Shown piece by piece: positions 9,419-18,550 of a stretch of DNA of 33,839 bases (position 1 is its first letter; each line of letters starts with the position of its first letter). The DNA is taken from NCBI GenBank assembly GCA_021827145.1, contig JAKAXK010000015.1, forward strand, positions 1 to 33,839, read 5' to 3'. Under the pieces are notes generated by a model. The model had not been told where the DNA came from, ran no database searches, and saw only the letters and a program-made list of their open reading frames with translations. The position numbers were made by a program, and so were the translations under genes. The stretch is from Pseudomonadota bacterium. Lineage in GTDB: Bacteria > Pseudomonadota > Gammaproteobacteria > Acidiferrobacterales > Acidiferrobacteraceae.

Positions 9419-9634
9419 TTATGACTTCTTTAGCGCCAACCCCCCTTCGAACCGGGTCCCCGGCTCGAAACCAAAAACACGGTCCAATCCCACCTCGCGG
9501 ATCAAGCCGTCGACCGCAGCCTGCCCATGCTCGCGAAAGACCTCCGAGAGTATGACCTTGGCTGCGTTGCCGTTATAAAAGCCCCCGAAGTCAGCTTGCA
9601 CCTGCAAGAGCTCGCGGGCCTTGTCAATTGTCAT
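9419..9634 (-). CDS. Small conserved-looking protein of unknown function
   Basis: From the ATG at 9634 this is a 71-residue protein starting MTIDKARELLQVQADFGG and ending with the motif GFEPGTRF near its C-terminus. It is predicted to be soluble and mostly helical, with neither a signal peptide nor membrane segment. I recognise no function; the pattern of alternating helical and glycine-rich motifs looks like a real small protein. The frame is open upstream to 9955, but that extension is Arg/Gly-rich and unlike coding sequence. The ribosome site at 9634 is weak. It lies 55 bp upstream of hppA on the same strand, between pfp and hppA. Confidence 0.6.
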   Translation of the reverse strand: MTIDKARELLQVQADFGGFYNGNAAKVILSEVFREHGQAAVDGLIREVGLDRVFGFEPGTRFEGGLALKKS

Positions 9635-9994
9635 CCGTTTGCGCAGGAAACCCTGGCTTTCAGGCCGAGGAGGGATGGCACGGCGACGCAAGCCGCCCCT
9701 GTTCCCGCATCTCCTTGTGTCAATGCCATCGTGGTTCATGAATACCCATCCCCGTCCGCCCGCTGAATCCGCGTGCAGAAGGGAGTCGTCGGGCCTTTGC
9801 CCCGCATCGGCCGCAGGTGATCCCGGCCTTCCCATGTCCAGGACCGAGGAAGCATCCCGGAGTGGGTCTGGGCGACCCGTTACAAACGCCTGCACGATAA
9901 CTCCGTGCCCCCTGGTCAATCGCGCTTGCGTACCCCCTTGCAAGCGCCAGCTCATCGCAGGCCGTAGGGCCTGTTAGGTCGGGGTCGTTGACGA
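9635..9994. other. Gap between pfp and the small gene, no gene seen
   Basis: These 360 bases hold open frames on both strands, but their translations are Arg/Pro/Gly-rich and match nothing I know. No clear hairpin with a T-run follows pfp, so read-through from pfp towards hppA is possible. Confidence 0.5.
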
Positions 9995-11260
9995 TCAAAT
10001 CTTGAATTCGCCACGCAGCTTTTTCTTGACCGGTGCGTTTTTCAGACGCACATAGTGAGGGAGACCGTTCTTATAAGGGGGGTAGTCTTCTCCCTGGATC
10101 AAGGGCTCAAGATAGGTCCGGCATTTCCTGGTGATGCCGAAACCATCCTCCGTGATAAAGTCGTCCGGCATCTTCTTCTCGACATTCGCCACATCCGCGA
10201 GATTCGCGACGCCAAGCTCCCATTTATAGGGGCGGCTGGACTTGCGAACGACGATCGGCATAACGGCGTTATGCCCCTTCAGAGCCAACTCCACCGCCCT
10301 CTTTCCAAGGGCATAGGCCTGCTCGACGTCGGTCTTGGAGGCGATATGGCGCGCGGCGCGTTGCAGATAGTCCGCGACCGCCCAATGGTATTTGTAGCCG
10401 AGCTTGTCCTTGATCAGCTGGGCGACGACCGGGGCCACACCACCCAGTTGGGCATGACCGAAGGCGTCCTTGAGACCGCTCTCTGCGAGGAATTTTCCGT
10501 TCTTACCCTTCACGCCCTCGGATACCACGATGGCGCAGTAGCCATGGGCCTTGACAGCCTGGTCGACGCGCGCCAGGAATGCGGGCTCGTCGAAGACGCG
10601 CTCGGGAAACAGGATGACGTGAGGCGCATCGCCCACCTTCTCGGCCGCCAGCCCGCCGGCCGCCGCGATCCAGCCCGCATGACGCCCCATGACCTCCATC
10701 ACAAAGATCTTGGTCGAGGTCTTGGCCATACTCGCAACATCGAAACCCGCCTCGCGGATAGAGACGGCGACATATTTCGCGACCGATCCAAAACCCGGGG
10801 AACAATCCGTGAACGGCAGGTCGTTATCCACGGTCTTCGGTACCCCGACGCAAATCACGGGGTAGCCCAGGCGCTCGCCGATCTGCGAGACCTTGTAAGC
10901 GGTGTCCTGGGAGTCGCCACCGCCGTTATAGAAGAAGTAGCCGATGTCATGGGCGCGGAAGACCTCGATGAGCCGCTCGTACTGGGCCTTGTTCTCTTCG
11001 AGCCCTTTCAGCTTATAGCGGCATGAGCCGAATGCCCCCGCTGGGGTATGGCGTAGGGCCCGTATGGCCTCCACTGACTCCTTGCTCGTATCAATCAGGT
11101 CCTCGGTAAGGGCGCCGATGATGCCGTTACGTCCGGCATAGACCTTGCCGATTTTTGTCTTATACCGACGGGCGGTCTCTATAACCCCGCACGCCGACGC
11201 GTTAATGACGGCCGTCACGCCGCCTGATTGGGCATAGAACGCGTTTTTGGGCTTTGCCAT
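9995..11260 (-). CDS. pfp: Pyrophosphate-dependent 6-phosphofructokinase
   Basis: Catalyses the reversible phosphorylation of fructose 6-phosphate with PPi instead of ATP. The ATG at 11260 gives 421 residues starting MAKPKNAFYAQSGGVTAVIN. The phosphoryl-donor loop NGGGDSQDTA has Asp where ATP-dependent enzymes have Gly, the signature of PPi specificity. PKTVDNDLPFTDCSPGFGS is the active-site stretch carrying the catalytic Asp and the Lys typical of PPi enzymes, and MEVMGRHAGWIA the sugar-binding motif. The frame is open to 11308, but the internal ATG fits family starts and has GAGGAG upstream. In methanotrophs such as Methylococcus, pfp and hppA are known to be linked; here they are separated only by one small gene. 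Confidence 0.93.
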   Translation of the reverse strand: MAKPKNAFYAQSGGVTAVINASACGVIETARRYKTKIGKVYAGRNGIIGALTEDLIDTSKESVEAIRALRHTPAGAFGSCRYKLKGLEENKAQYERLIEVFRAHDIGYFFYNGGGDSQDTAYKVSQIGERLGYPVICVGVPKTVDNDLPFTDCSPGFGSVAKYVAVSIREAGFDVASMAKTSTKIFVMEVMGRHAGWIAAAGGLAAEKVGDAPHVILFPERVFDEPAFLARVDQAVKAHGYCAIVVSEGVKGKNGKFLAESGLKDAFGHAQLGGVAPVVAQLIKDKLGYKYHWAVADYLQRAARHIASKTDVEQAYALGKRAVELALKGHNAVMPIVVRKSSRPYKWELGVANLADVANVEKKMPDDFITEDGFGITRKCRTYLEPLIQGEDYPPYKNGLPHYVRLKNAPVKKKLRGEFKI

Positions 11261-11316
11261 AACTCTCGTCTGCTCCTCAAGCTGAATGGAAAAAGGGAAG
11301 GATGTCATTCATGGCT

Positions 11317-11673
11317 TCAAACATCGGGGCGGGCAGGGGAGTCGCGACGGCTTTCGTGGTCGGCTTGCAGCTGTAAGAGGTGAATTACACACTCGCCGAT
11401 GTCATCGTAAACATCGCGGCCCGTGCCGTAGTGCTCGTTGGGGCCATAGAAGAACTGGCATCGATAGCGGCCTTCGCCAATCCTGAAGACGACGAAACTG
11501 GCTCCGCGTTCGGTCCAGAAGAGGGTGGGGCAGACGGTCAAGGCCGTCGAGTCCGGGTCGAGTCGCAGCTCGCTATCGGCAAGCTCCAGGGGCACGGCTT
11601 TGCCATAGCGCTCCGCCAGCGCCGACCGGGCAATCCACAGCTCCGTGTCGTTAAAGTCTGGTATGTCTGGCAT
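11317..11673 (-). CDS. Hypothetical acidic protein
   Basis: A 118-residue protein I do not recognise. It starts MPDIPDFNDTELWIARSALA and has a central hydrophobic-aromatic stretch (FWTERGASFVVFRIG, then RCQFFYGPNEHYGT) that suggests a compact beta-rich fold. There is no signal peptide or membrane segment. A good ribosome site (GGAGAGG) precedes the ATG at 11673. It lies 56 bp upstream of pfp on the same strand and is divergent from adk, so it may be first in the pfp-hppA transcription unit. Confidence 0.65.
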   Translation of the reverse strand: MPDIPDFNDTELWIARSALAERYGKAVPLELADSELRLDPDSTALTVCPTLFWTERGASFVVFRIGEGRYRCQFFYGPNEHYGTGRDVYDDIGECVIHLLQLQADHESRRDSPARPDV

Positions 11674-11803
11674 CGAGAAGGACCTCTCCGCAGGCGAGGC
11701 CCCAGAACCAGCCCCGCAAAGTGCCGTTAGGGTAACGCAAAAAGGTCCGGAATACAGGATGTGTCGCAGACTTTTTTTGGCCTCACTCGTCCGTCTAAAA
11801 ACA

Positions 11804-11832
11804 TTGACGGCAAGGGAGGCAGAATGTAGCTT
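11804..11832 (+). promoter_or_regulatory. Possible adk promoter
   Basis: TTGACG at 11804-11809 is a good -35. With a 17-bp spacer the -10 would be TAGCTT (11827-11832), a weak match. It would give an untranslated leader of about 70-75 bases before adk. Confidence 0.35.
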
Positions 11833-11913
11833 ACGATATGGGACAGACCCTGCTCAGGGACAACATATAAAGAACCACAACCTGGTCAATTCGAGACTAA
11901 AAGCGAGACTACC

Positions 11914-13089
11914 ATGCGAATCGTGCTATTGGGAGCACCCGGCTCCGGGAAAGGGACACAGTCGAAACTGTTGATCGAAAAGTACAAGATTCCCCAAATC
12001 TCCACAGGCGACCTTCTTCGCGCGGCCGTTGCCGCAGGGACCGAGTTGGGCAAACGGGCCAAGGCGGCGATGGACAACGGACAGCTCGTGAGCGATGAGA
12101 TCGTGCTCGGGATGATCCAAGACAGGCTGATCCAAGCCGATGCAAAAAACGGCTTCATTCTGGACGGCTTTCCGCGCAACAATCCCCAAGCGCAGGCCCT
12201 CGATTCCCTCCTCGCACGCCTCGGCCAGCCCCTGCAACTTGCGCTTCTCGTTGACGTCAACCACGAGATCCTCCTGAAACGCCTGACCGGACGGCGGACC
12301 TGCGGCGACTGCGGCCAGATGTACAACGTCCACTTCCAGGCACCCAAGGTACCGGGGCGCTGCGACAAGTGCGGCGGCTCGCTGCAAGAGAGAGCGGACG
12401 ACAACGAAGAGACGATACGCAAGCGTCTCGACGTCTACGAACAGCAGACCGCCCCGTTGATCGCCTATTACAAGAGTCAAAACAAGCTGCGCAGGGTCGT
12501 GGGCGAAGGCGATGTGCAGGAAATCTTTAGGAACGTCGTGAACATCATCGAGGGCCACATCCACCCCTTGGCCACCTTACGTCCGGTAACGACACCACCC
12601 CCGGCGGCCAAGCCGAAGCTGGTGGCCGTCAAGCCGCAGCCGACCAACGCTGGCGCAACCGGAAAACCGGCCCCACAAGGCGCCGCAGTGACGGAGAAGA
12701 AGGTTGCGCCGAAGAAAAAGGCCGTGGCCGCAACCGCCATGCCCAAGAAGGCCCGCGTGAAGAAAGCTGCGCCGAAACAGGCTTCGGCGACCAAGAAGGC
12801 GCCAACAAAGAAGGCCGCGGTAAAGAAGGCTGCGCCGAAGAAAAAGGCCGTGACGGCAAAGAAAGCGGCACCAAAGAAAAAGGCCGTGACGGCAAAGAAA
12901 GCGGCACCAAAGAAAAAGGGGGCGCTAAAGAAGGCTGCGCCAAAGAAAAAGGCCGTGGCCATAAAGAAGGTGGCGCCGAAGAAAAAGGGGGCGGTAAAGA
13001 AGGTGGCGCCAAAGAAAAAGGCGGCCATAAAGAAAGCGGCACCGAAGAAGTCCGCGCCGAAGAAGAAGGTTGGCAAAGGCCGTCGCTAG
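11914..13089 (+). CDS. adk: Adenylate kinase with Lys/Ala/Pro-rich histone-like C-terminal tail
   Basis: Residues 1 to about 215 are a complete adenylate kinase (ATP + AMP = 2 ADP). They include the P-loop GAPGSGKGTQ, the AMP-site TGDLLRAA, the DGFPRN motif and a long-form LID domain. The LID has four cysteines (Cys130, 133, 150, 153) that should bind zinc; E. coli Adk lacks this Cys4 set. Beyond residue 225 the protein continues in the same frame for about 165 residues of low-complexity sequence built from units like KKAAPKKKAV, strongly basic, with no acidic stretches. Such tails occur in histone H1-like and AlgP-like bacterial proteins that bind nucleic acid. Ordinary Adk is about 214-220 residues, so this one is nearly doubled. 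Confidence 0.93.
   Translation: MRIVLLGAPGSGKGTQSKLLIEKYKIPQISTGDLLRAAVAAGTELGKRAKAAMDNGQLVSDEIVLGMIQDRLIQADAKNGFILDGFPRNNPQAQALDSLLARLGQPLQLALLVDVNHEILLKRLTGRRTCGDCGQMYNVHFQAPKVPGRCDKCGGSLQERADDNEETIRKRLDVYEQQTAPLIAYYKSQNKLRRVVGEGDVQEIFRNVVNIIEGHIHPLATLRPVTTPPPAAKPKLVAVKPQPTNAGATGKPAPQGAAVTEKKVAPKKKAVAATAMPKKARVKKAAPKQASATKKAPTKKAAVKKAAPKKKAVTAKKAAPKKKAVTAKKAAPKKKGALKKAAPKKKAVAIKKVAPKKKGAVKKVAPKKKAAIKKAAPKKSAPKKKVGKGRR
12841..12912 (+). repeat. Exact 36-bp tandem duplication in the adk tail
   Basis: Two identical 36-bp copies (12841-12876 and 12877-12912) encode the 12-residue unit KKAVTAKKAAPK twice. They lie in a longer run of imperfect Lys/Ala/Pro repeats covering about 12712-13077. The length is a multiple of three, so copy number can change without breaking the frame. 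Confidence 0.9.
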
Positions 13090-13190
13090 GGGGGCGGGCG
13101 GGCGGGCCCTCCGGGGCTCGTCGGCCATGCGCGCCATCGGTCTCATCCCGCGTTCCCTACCCTCTTCCCGTCAAACCGCCAGCGCGGTAA

Positions 13191-14953
<1,763 letters not shown>

Positions 14954-14969
14954 GGTCACTCCTGGCTTG

Positions 14970-15740
14970 TCAACCGTAGCGCCCGGTAATGTAGTCTTCC
15001 GTCTGCTTCGACGCCGGGTTCGTGAATATGGTGTTGGTATCGCTGAACTCGACGATGCGACCCAGGTACATGAAAGCAGTATAGTCGGAAACGCGCGCCG
15101 CTTGCTGCATATTATGGGTGACGATAACGATCGTGTAGTTCTGTTTCAGCTCGTAGATCAGCTCCTCGATCTTGAGGGTGGAGATCGGATCGAGGGCCGA
15201 CGCCGGCTCGTCCAAGAGCAGCACCTCGGGCTTCAAAGCCACGGCGCGCGCCATGCACAGTCGCTGCTGCTGCCCCCCTGAGAGACTCGTTCCGCTCTGA
15301 CCCAGCTTGGCGTTCACCTCGTCCCACAAGGCCACTTGGCGCAAGGCCTCCTCGACGCGATCATCGAGTTCCGCCTTGGGAAGACGCTCGTAGAGCCGAA
15401 TGCCGAACGCCACGTTCTCGTAGATCGACATGGGGAACGGGGTTGGCTTCTGAAAGACCATCCCGATGCGGGAGCGCAGGCGATAGAGATCCTCACCCGG
15501 CAGCAGCACATTGCGATCATCCAGCAGAATTTCGCCGGTCGCCCTCTGGTCCGGATAGAGTTCGTACATGCGGTTGAAAGTCCGCAACAAGGTCGACTTG
15601 CCACAACCGGAAGGCCCGATGAACGCGGTCACCATCTTGGTGGCGACGGAAAGATTGATGTCGTGAAGGGCGACTTCCTTCCCGTAATAGAAATGCAAAT
15701 TGCGGATCGTGATCTTGGTGGCGTTCTGCGCGGGTTCCAT
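14970..15740 (-). CDS. pstB: Phosphate ABC transporter ATP-binding protein
   Basis: The ATPase of the high-affinity phosphate importer. It has Walker [12 protein letters not shown], signature LSGGQQQRL, and Walker [16 protein letters not shown]. The ATG at 15740 gives 257 residues, the usual PstB size, with AGGA upstream. The frame stays open to 15857 but the extra residues lack family character. The permease and binding-protein genes (pstS, pstC, pstA) that normally precede pstB are not in the window; an OprD-like porin stands upstream instead. Confidence 0.93.
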   Translation of the reverse strand: MEPAQNATKITIRNLHFYYGKEVALHDINLSVATKMVTAFIGPSGCGKSTLLRTFNRMYELYPDQRATGEILLDDRNVLLPGEDLYRLRSRIGMVFQKPTPFPMSIYENVAFGIRLYERLPKAELDDRVEEALRQVALWDEVNAKLGQSGTSLSGGQQQRLCMARAVALKPEVLLLDEPASALDPISTLKIEELIYELKQNYTIVIVTHNMQQAARVSDYTAFMYLGRIVEFSDTNTIFTNPASKQTEDYITGRYG

Positions 15741-15807
15741 CGATGGGGATCCTGCCAACTCCTCGGCAAATGGGTACGACTCCCCAGATGGGGGAATGAT
15801 GCCGCCC

Positions 15808-15816
15808 ATTATGCCA
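15808..15816 (-). promoter_or_regulatory. Possible extended -10 promoter for pstB-phoU
   Basis: On the minus strand the sequence TGGCATAAT resembles an extended -10 element. It lies beyond the porin terminator and about 70 bp before the pstB start. No convincing Pho box accompanies it. Confidence 0.35.
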
Positions 15817-15885
15817 CAGCTCTTCCGAATGACGGCACCGCCGGTGCAAGGCCCCATGGCGCCCCCTTTAAGAACCGACCGAGAT

Positions 15886-15928
15886 CAAAAAAGCGGGGGT
15901 GCGGACCATGTGCGCGGCCCGTACCCCC
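15886..15928 (-). terminator. Rho-independent terminator of the porin gene
   Basis: On the minus strand GGGGGTACGG pairs with CCGCACCCCC (one G-T type mismatch), followed by GCTTTTTTG. It begins about 12 bp beyond the porin stop and separates the porin from pstB-phoU. Confidence 0.75.
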
Positions 15929-15940
15929 GACAGCTGCCGC

Positions 15941-17203
15941 CTAGAAGTCGTACTCGACCATGATGCGGTTATACACAAAGCGGTGAACGACCGGCAGATT
16001 GTGGGCGACACCCACCCGGTCGCGGACCGAAAGGCCCTTCAGGGGACCGCCCAGGAAATAGGTCAGGTCCAAATCCGCCTCGTTGGTGCGGGCCGAACTG
16101 TAAGCGCTGTAGACGGTATTGAAGTAGTCGACAAAGCTCGCGATGACGCGCAGCTTGCGCTGAAGCAGAAAGGTCGTAGCCGCAACCTTGACCGCATGCC
16201 CCGTGGTCTTGCGGTCGACCATGCCCTGAATCATTGAGGTGGTGTACAGAGGGTCGGTCGCGTAGCCCGTGGTGTAGGGCGACACAACATCACCGTTCCC
16301 AAAGGCGCCCGGATGGGCGGGGAGATCGTCGTAACCCACGCTCAGCTGACTTCCGGCGTACTTGAGCCCCGCTATGGCGCCATATACCGTGGCATCGACC
16401 GGGCCCAGATACTGGCGGCCGGAACCGGTTTCGCGGAGCACTTGGGCGCCCACAAAGGGCTGGACGCTTCCGGAACCCGGCAGGGCGTAAGAGCCCTGGG
16501 CATAGGCCATTTTAGCGAGGTCGTAGAACTGGTAGCCCCACACACCGGTCTTCAGACCCGCGGCGTGGTAGCTCGCACCGACGGCGGCGAGACCCGGCTC
16601 CGTCTTGCCGGCAAGACCACCGGTACCGCCGACGTTGAAGATCCCCGTGGAGTTATACAAATCCGTCTGCGAAAAATGATTCGAGGTGCGGCTCTTAAAA
16701 CGGGTAATGCGCATGGCCGAGATTGTAAGGCCCTTGATAGGCTTGACGGCGGCCAACACGCCTTGGTAGGTGGCCGGGATCATGCGCGAATCCGAGGGAT
16801 TCACCCAGGGGCTTGCGATGGACTGATCACCCACGCGCACCAGGACCTTGCTGTTTTGGTACTGAACGAAGGCCTGACCCAGGGTATCGATGCCATCGAA
16901 GCCTGCCAGTGTCCCGTCGACCAGCGCAGGATTGGCATTATTCAGACCCAGGGAGTGGGCGGTATAAAATGTGAGGCCCGCTCCGAAGCCGTCCACGGAC
17001 CCACTCATGACATTAAGGGCGCCCCCCAGGGAAAACGCCTGTTGTCCGGCGACGGGTCCGCTATAGTGGCGCGTGAAGTCGTAGGCGCGGACGTCGCCAT
17101 TGATCTTCATGCCGCCAAAAAACCCCTTTCCGGCGTAGGCGTGGCCTACGCCGGCACAGGCCAGCACAAGACCCGCCAGCGTTGCTCGAGAAATGCGTTT
17201 CAT
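15941..17203 (-). CDS. OprD-family outer membrane porin, predicted phosphate-regulated
   Basis: From the ATG at 17203 this is 420 residues: signal peptide MKRISRATLAGLVLACAG to about YAG, then a long beta-barrel ending in YDF, with the terminal Phe typical of outer membrane proteins. VRVGDQSIASPWVNPSDSRM followed by IPATYQGV and RITRFKSRTS match the OprD/OccD porin family, including its basic strand. GGGGGGAGT precedes the start. Upstream is a strong Pho-box-like repeat (17285-17302), and the gene sits between phoBR and pstB-phoU. I therefore infer that it admits phosphate or organophosphate under starvation; the family itself is better known for amino acid and small acid uptake. Confidence 0.82.
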   Translation of the reverse strand: MKRISRATLAGLVLACAGVGHAYAGKGFFGGMKINGDVRAYDFTRHYSGPVAGQQAFSLGGALNVMSGSVDGFGAGLTFYTAHSLGLNNANPALVDGTLAGFDGIDTLGQAFVQYQNSKVLVRVGDQSIASPWVNPSDSRMIPATYQGVLAAVKPIKGLTISAMRITRFKSRTSNHFSQTDLYNSTGIFNVGGTGGLAGKTEPGLAAVGASYHAAGLKTGVWGYQFYDLAKMAYAQGSYALPGSGSVQPFVGAQVLRETGSGRQYLGPVDATVYGAIAGLKYAGSQLSVGYDDLPAHPGAFGNGDVVSPYTTGYATDPLYTTSMIQGMVDRKTTGHAVKVAATTFLLQRKLRVIASFVDYFNTVYSAYSSARTNEADLDLTYFLGGPLKGLSVRDRVGVAHNLPVVHRFVYNRIMVEYDF

Positions 17204-17284
17204 ACTCCCCCCAGTGTTATTGCGGATGGCCCGATAGCAGACCCGGGCCGGCTTTGATGAACGGCGCCATCGTAGTAGCCCTTT

Positions 17285-17302
17285 GTGACACGATCGTGAC
17301 AA
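17285..17302 (-). promoter_or_regulatory. Pho-box-like PhoB site before the porin
   Basis: On the plus strand the sequence is GTGACAC-GATC-GTGACAA: two 7-bp direct repeats 11 bp apart, the spacing of the PhoB consensus (CTGTCAT, 4-bp AT-rich spacer, CTGTCAY, read on the opposite strand). The TGTCA core is perfect in both halves. On the minus strand TACGAT follows 10 bp downstream as a possible -10, 82 bp before the porin ATG. Confidence 0.7.
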
Positions 17303-17377
17303 CGGGGACCTTGTCAGGGGTTTTTGAGGGAAGCGCGGCAAGCGCCCGATCCAACGCCGGGGGCAGTAAACGCGGCC

Positions 17378-17707
17378 TCAGGCGTCAGGCGCCCCCGAGG
17401 CATCGAGACGCGCCAGAAGCCTCATGCCGCCGACCAGACTCTCGACATGAGCCGCGATATCGCTGTCCGTGCAGGACGGCGAGAGCGGCCAGTGCACAGA
17501 ACGGCATCCCGGCGGGGAAAGCTGACGGGTCGCAAGGGCCACCGCGTCCAAGGTTACGAGCAGGTCGCAATCGGTGGCTATGGCATCGGCGGGACAGGCG
17601 CGGGCCTCGATCCAAGCCGCTCCCAGCGCCGCCGCGATACGCGATGCGCGCACCGCCAGGTCCGGTGTGGATGATAGGAAGATAAGGCGGGCGCGGCGTT
17701 TGTACAT
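17378..17707 (-). CDS. Small protein, possibly degenerate low-molecular-weight phosphatase/ArsC-like
   Basis: A 109-residue protein beginning MYKRRARLIFLSSTPDLAVR. The beta strand plus helix at the start, ACPADAIATDCDLLVTLD in the middle and HWPLSPS late in the sequence resemble the fold and the W-PDP region of low-molecular-weight protein tyrosine phosphatases and arsenate reductases. The catalytic loop Cys-x5-Arg-Ser expected after the first strand is replaced by SSTPDLAVR, so phosphatase activity is unlikely. No good ribosome site precedes the ATG. It is 19 bp downstream of the DUF481 gene, and probably cotranscribed. The family link is tentative. Confidence 0.5.
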   Translation of the reverse strand: MYKRRARLIFLSSTPDLAVRASRIAAALGAAWIEARACPADAIATDCDLLVTLDAVALATRQLSPPGCRSVHWPLSPSCTDSDIAAHVESLVGGMRLLARLDASGAPDA

Positions 17708-17726
17708 GGTAGCGGCAATGGGATGC

Positions 17727-18482
17727 TCAGGGGAACGAGTAAATGACGTTCAAGGTCGTGAAGGTGGAGGTGGGCACGTAACCCGCGGGCGTGCTCGTGT
17801 AGTGATCGACAATCTCGGAGACCTTAAGGGCGAAATTCCCGCGTATCGGAGTGGTAAGCCCCGTGGCCGAGGTCAGGAGCGTGCCCGTGGTAGTGGCAAG
17901 GACCGTGAGCCTTTGGCTGAAGATGGTCTTTTTTCCGAGACGCCAGCGATAATCGGCGTTCAATCGCACCATGGGGACGTTATCATACCCGCCCACGAGG
18001 TAATAGTTCTGGCGGTAGCCGACACCACCGTCGACCTTGAGGCGCATCGAGCCGTGGCGTAGGAAACGGTGACCTCCACCCATGGACTCGACTTGATAGT
18101 GTCGGTAACCATCGAAAGGATTGCGATCGTAACGCAGGGCGAGGAGGAGGAAGTTTTCCTTCTCGCCGCTGAAATAGTGGGCGCCCTTCAAGTTAACGAC
18201 GAAGCGGTTCGCGCTTACGAGCCCGAGACTCGCGGCGTAGTCGTAACTCAATCTCCCGGTGAAGCGCCAGAGACCGCGCCCATAGCGAACTCGATCACGG
18301 GTATCCACGGTGCGCGTGTTGCTGGTGCCTGTCGTTGCCGCGTACCCAAGCGCCGCCTGCCCGCTTAGACGGTGCTTGGGTGCGGCAAGCCCTTCGCTAC
18401 CATACGCGCTCGACGCCCCCGCCAGGGCCAGCGCGAGCGACAGGATGAGGCGATAAGTGAGAGGCCGGCGACCCCACGGCAC
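17727..18482 (-). CDS. DUF481-family outer membrane beta-barrel protein
   Basis: A YdiY-like exported protein. The body (from SGQAALGYAATTGTSNT, with repeated aromatic-ended strands such as RFTGRLSYDYAAS and NFLLLALRYDRNPFDGYRHY) has the pattern of DUF481, and it ends in YSFP. The frame is open to an ATG at 18578, but that adds 32 residues before the signal peptide. The GTG at 18482 gives a normal signal sequence (MPWGRRPLTYRLILSLALAL, then AGASSAYG), so I prefer it, although no clear ribosome site supports either. The function of the family is unknown. Placement between phoBR and the porin suggests a role in the phosphate response. Confidence 0.75.
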   Translation of the reverse strand: MPWGRRPLTYRLILSLALALAGASSAYGSEGLAAPKHRLSGQAALGYAATTGTSNTRTVDTRDRVRYGRGLWRFTGRLSYDYAASLGLVSANRFVVNLKGAHYFSGEKENFLLLALRYDRNPFDGYRHYQVESMGGGHRFLRHGSMRLKVDGGVGYRQNYYLVGGYDNVPMVRLNADYRWRLGKKTIFSQRLTVLATTTGTLLTSATGLTTPIRGNFALKVSEIVDHYTSTPAGYVPTSTFTTLNVIYSFP

Positions 18483-18550
18483 GCACGCAACACTGGGCGG
18501 CAGCAAATCCGTCAGTGCACGGGTCCGGGCGTTGCCGGTGGCCTGCACGG

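Noticed and set aside
9720..9998. Minus-strand frame just downstream of pfp
   Set aside because: Gly/Arg/Pro-rich translation with no family likeness and no clear ribosome site; kept as part of a gap.
12477..13076. Phe/Ala-rich minus-strand frame over the adk tail (FFFGA repeats)
   Set aside because: It is the reverse reading of the Lys/Ala codons of the adk tail; the pattern follows from the repeats on the plus strand.
12712..13077. Possible CRISPR-like repeat array
   Set aside because: The repeats are coding, imperfect and contiguous, without unique spacers.
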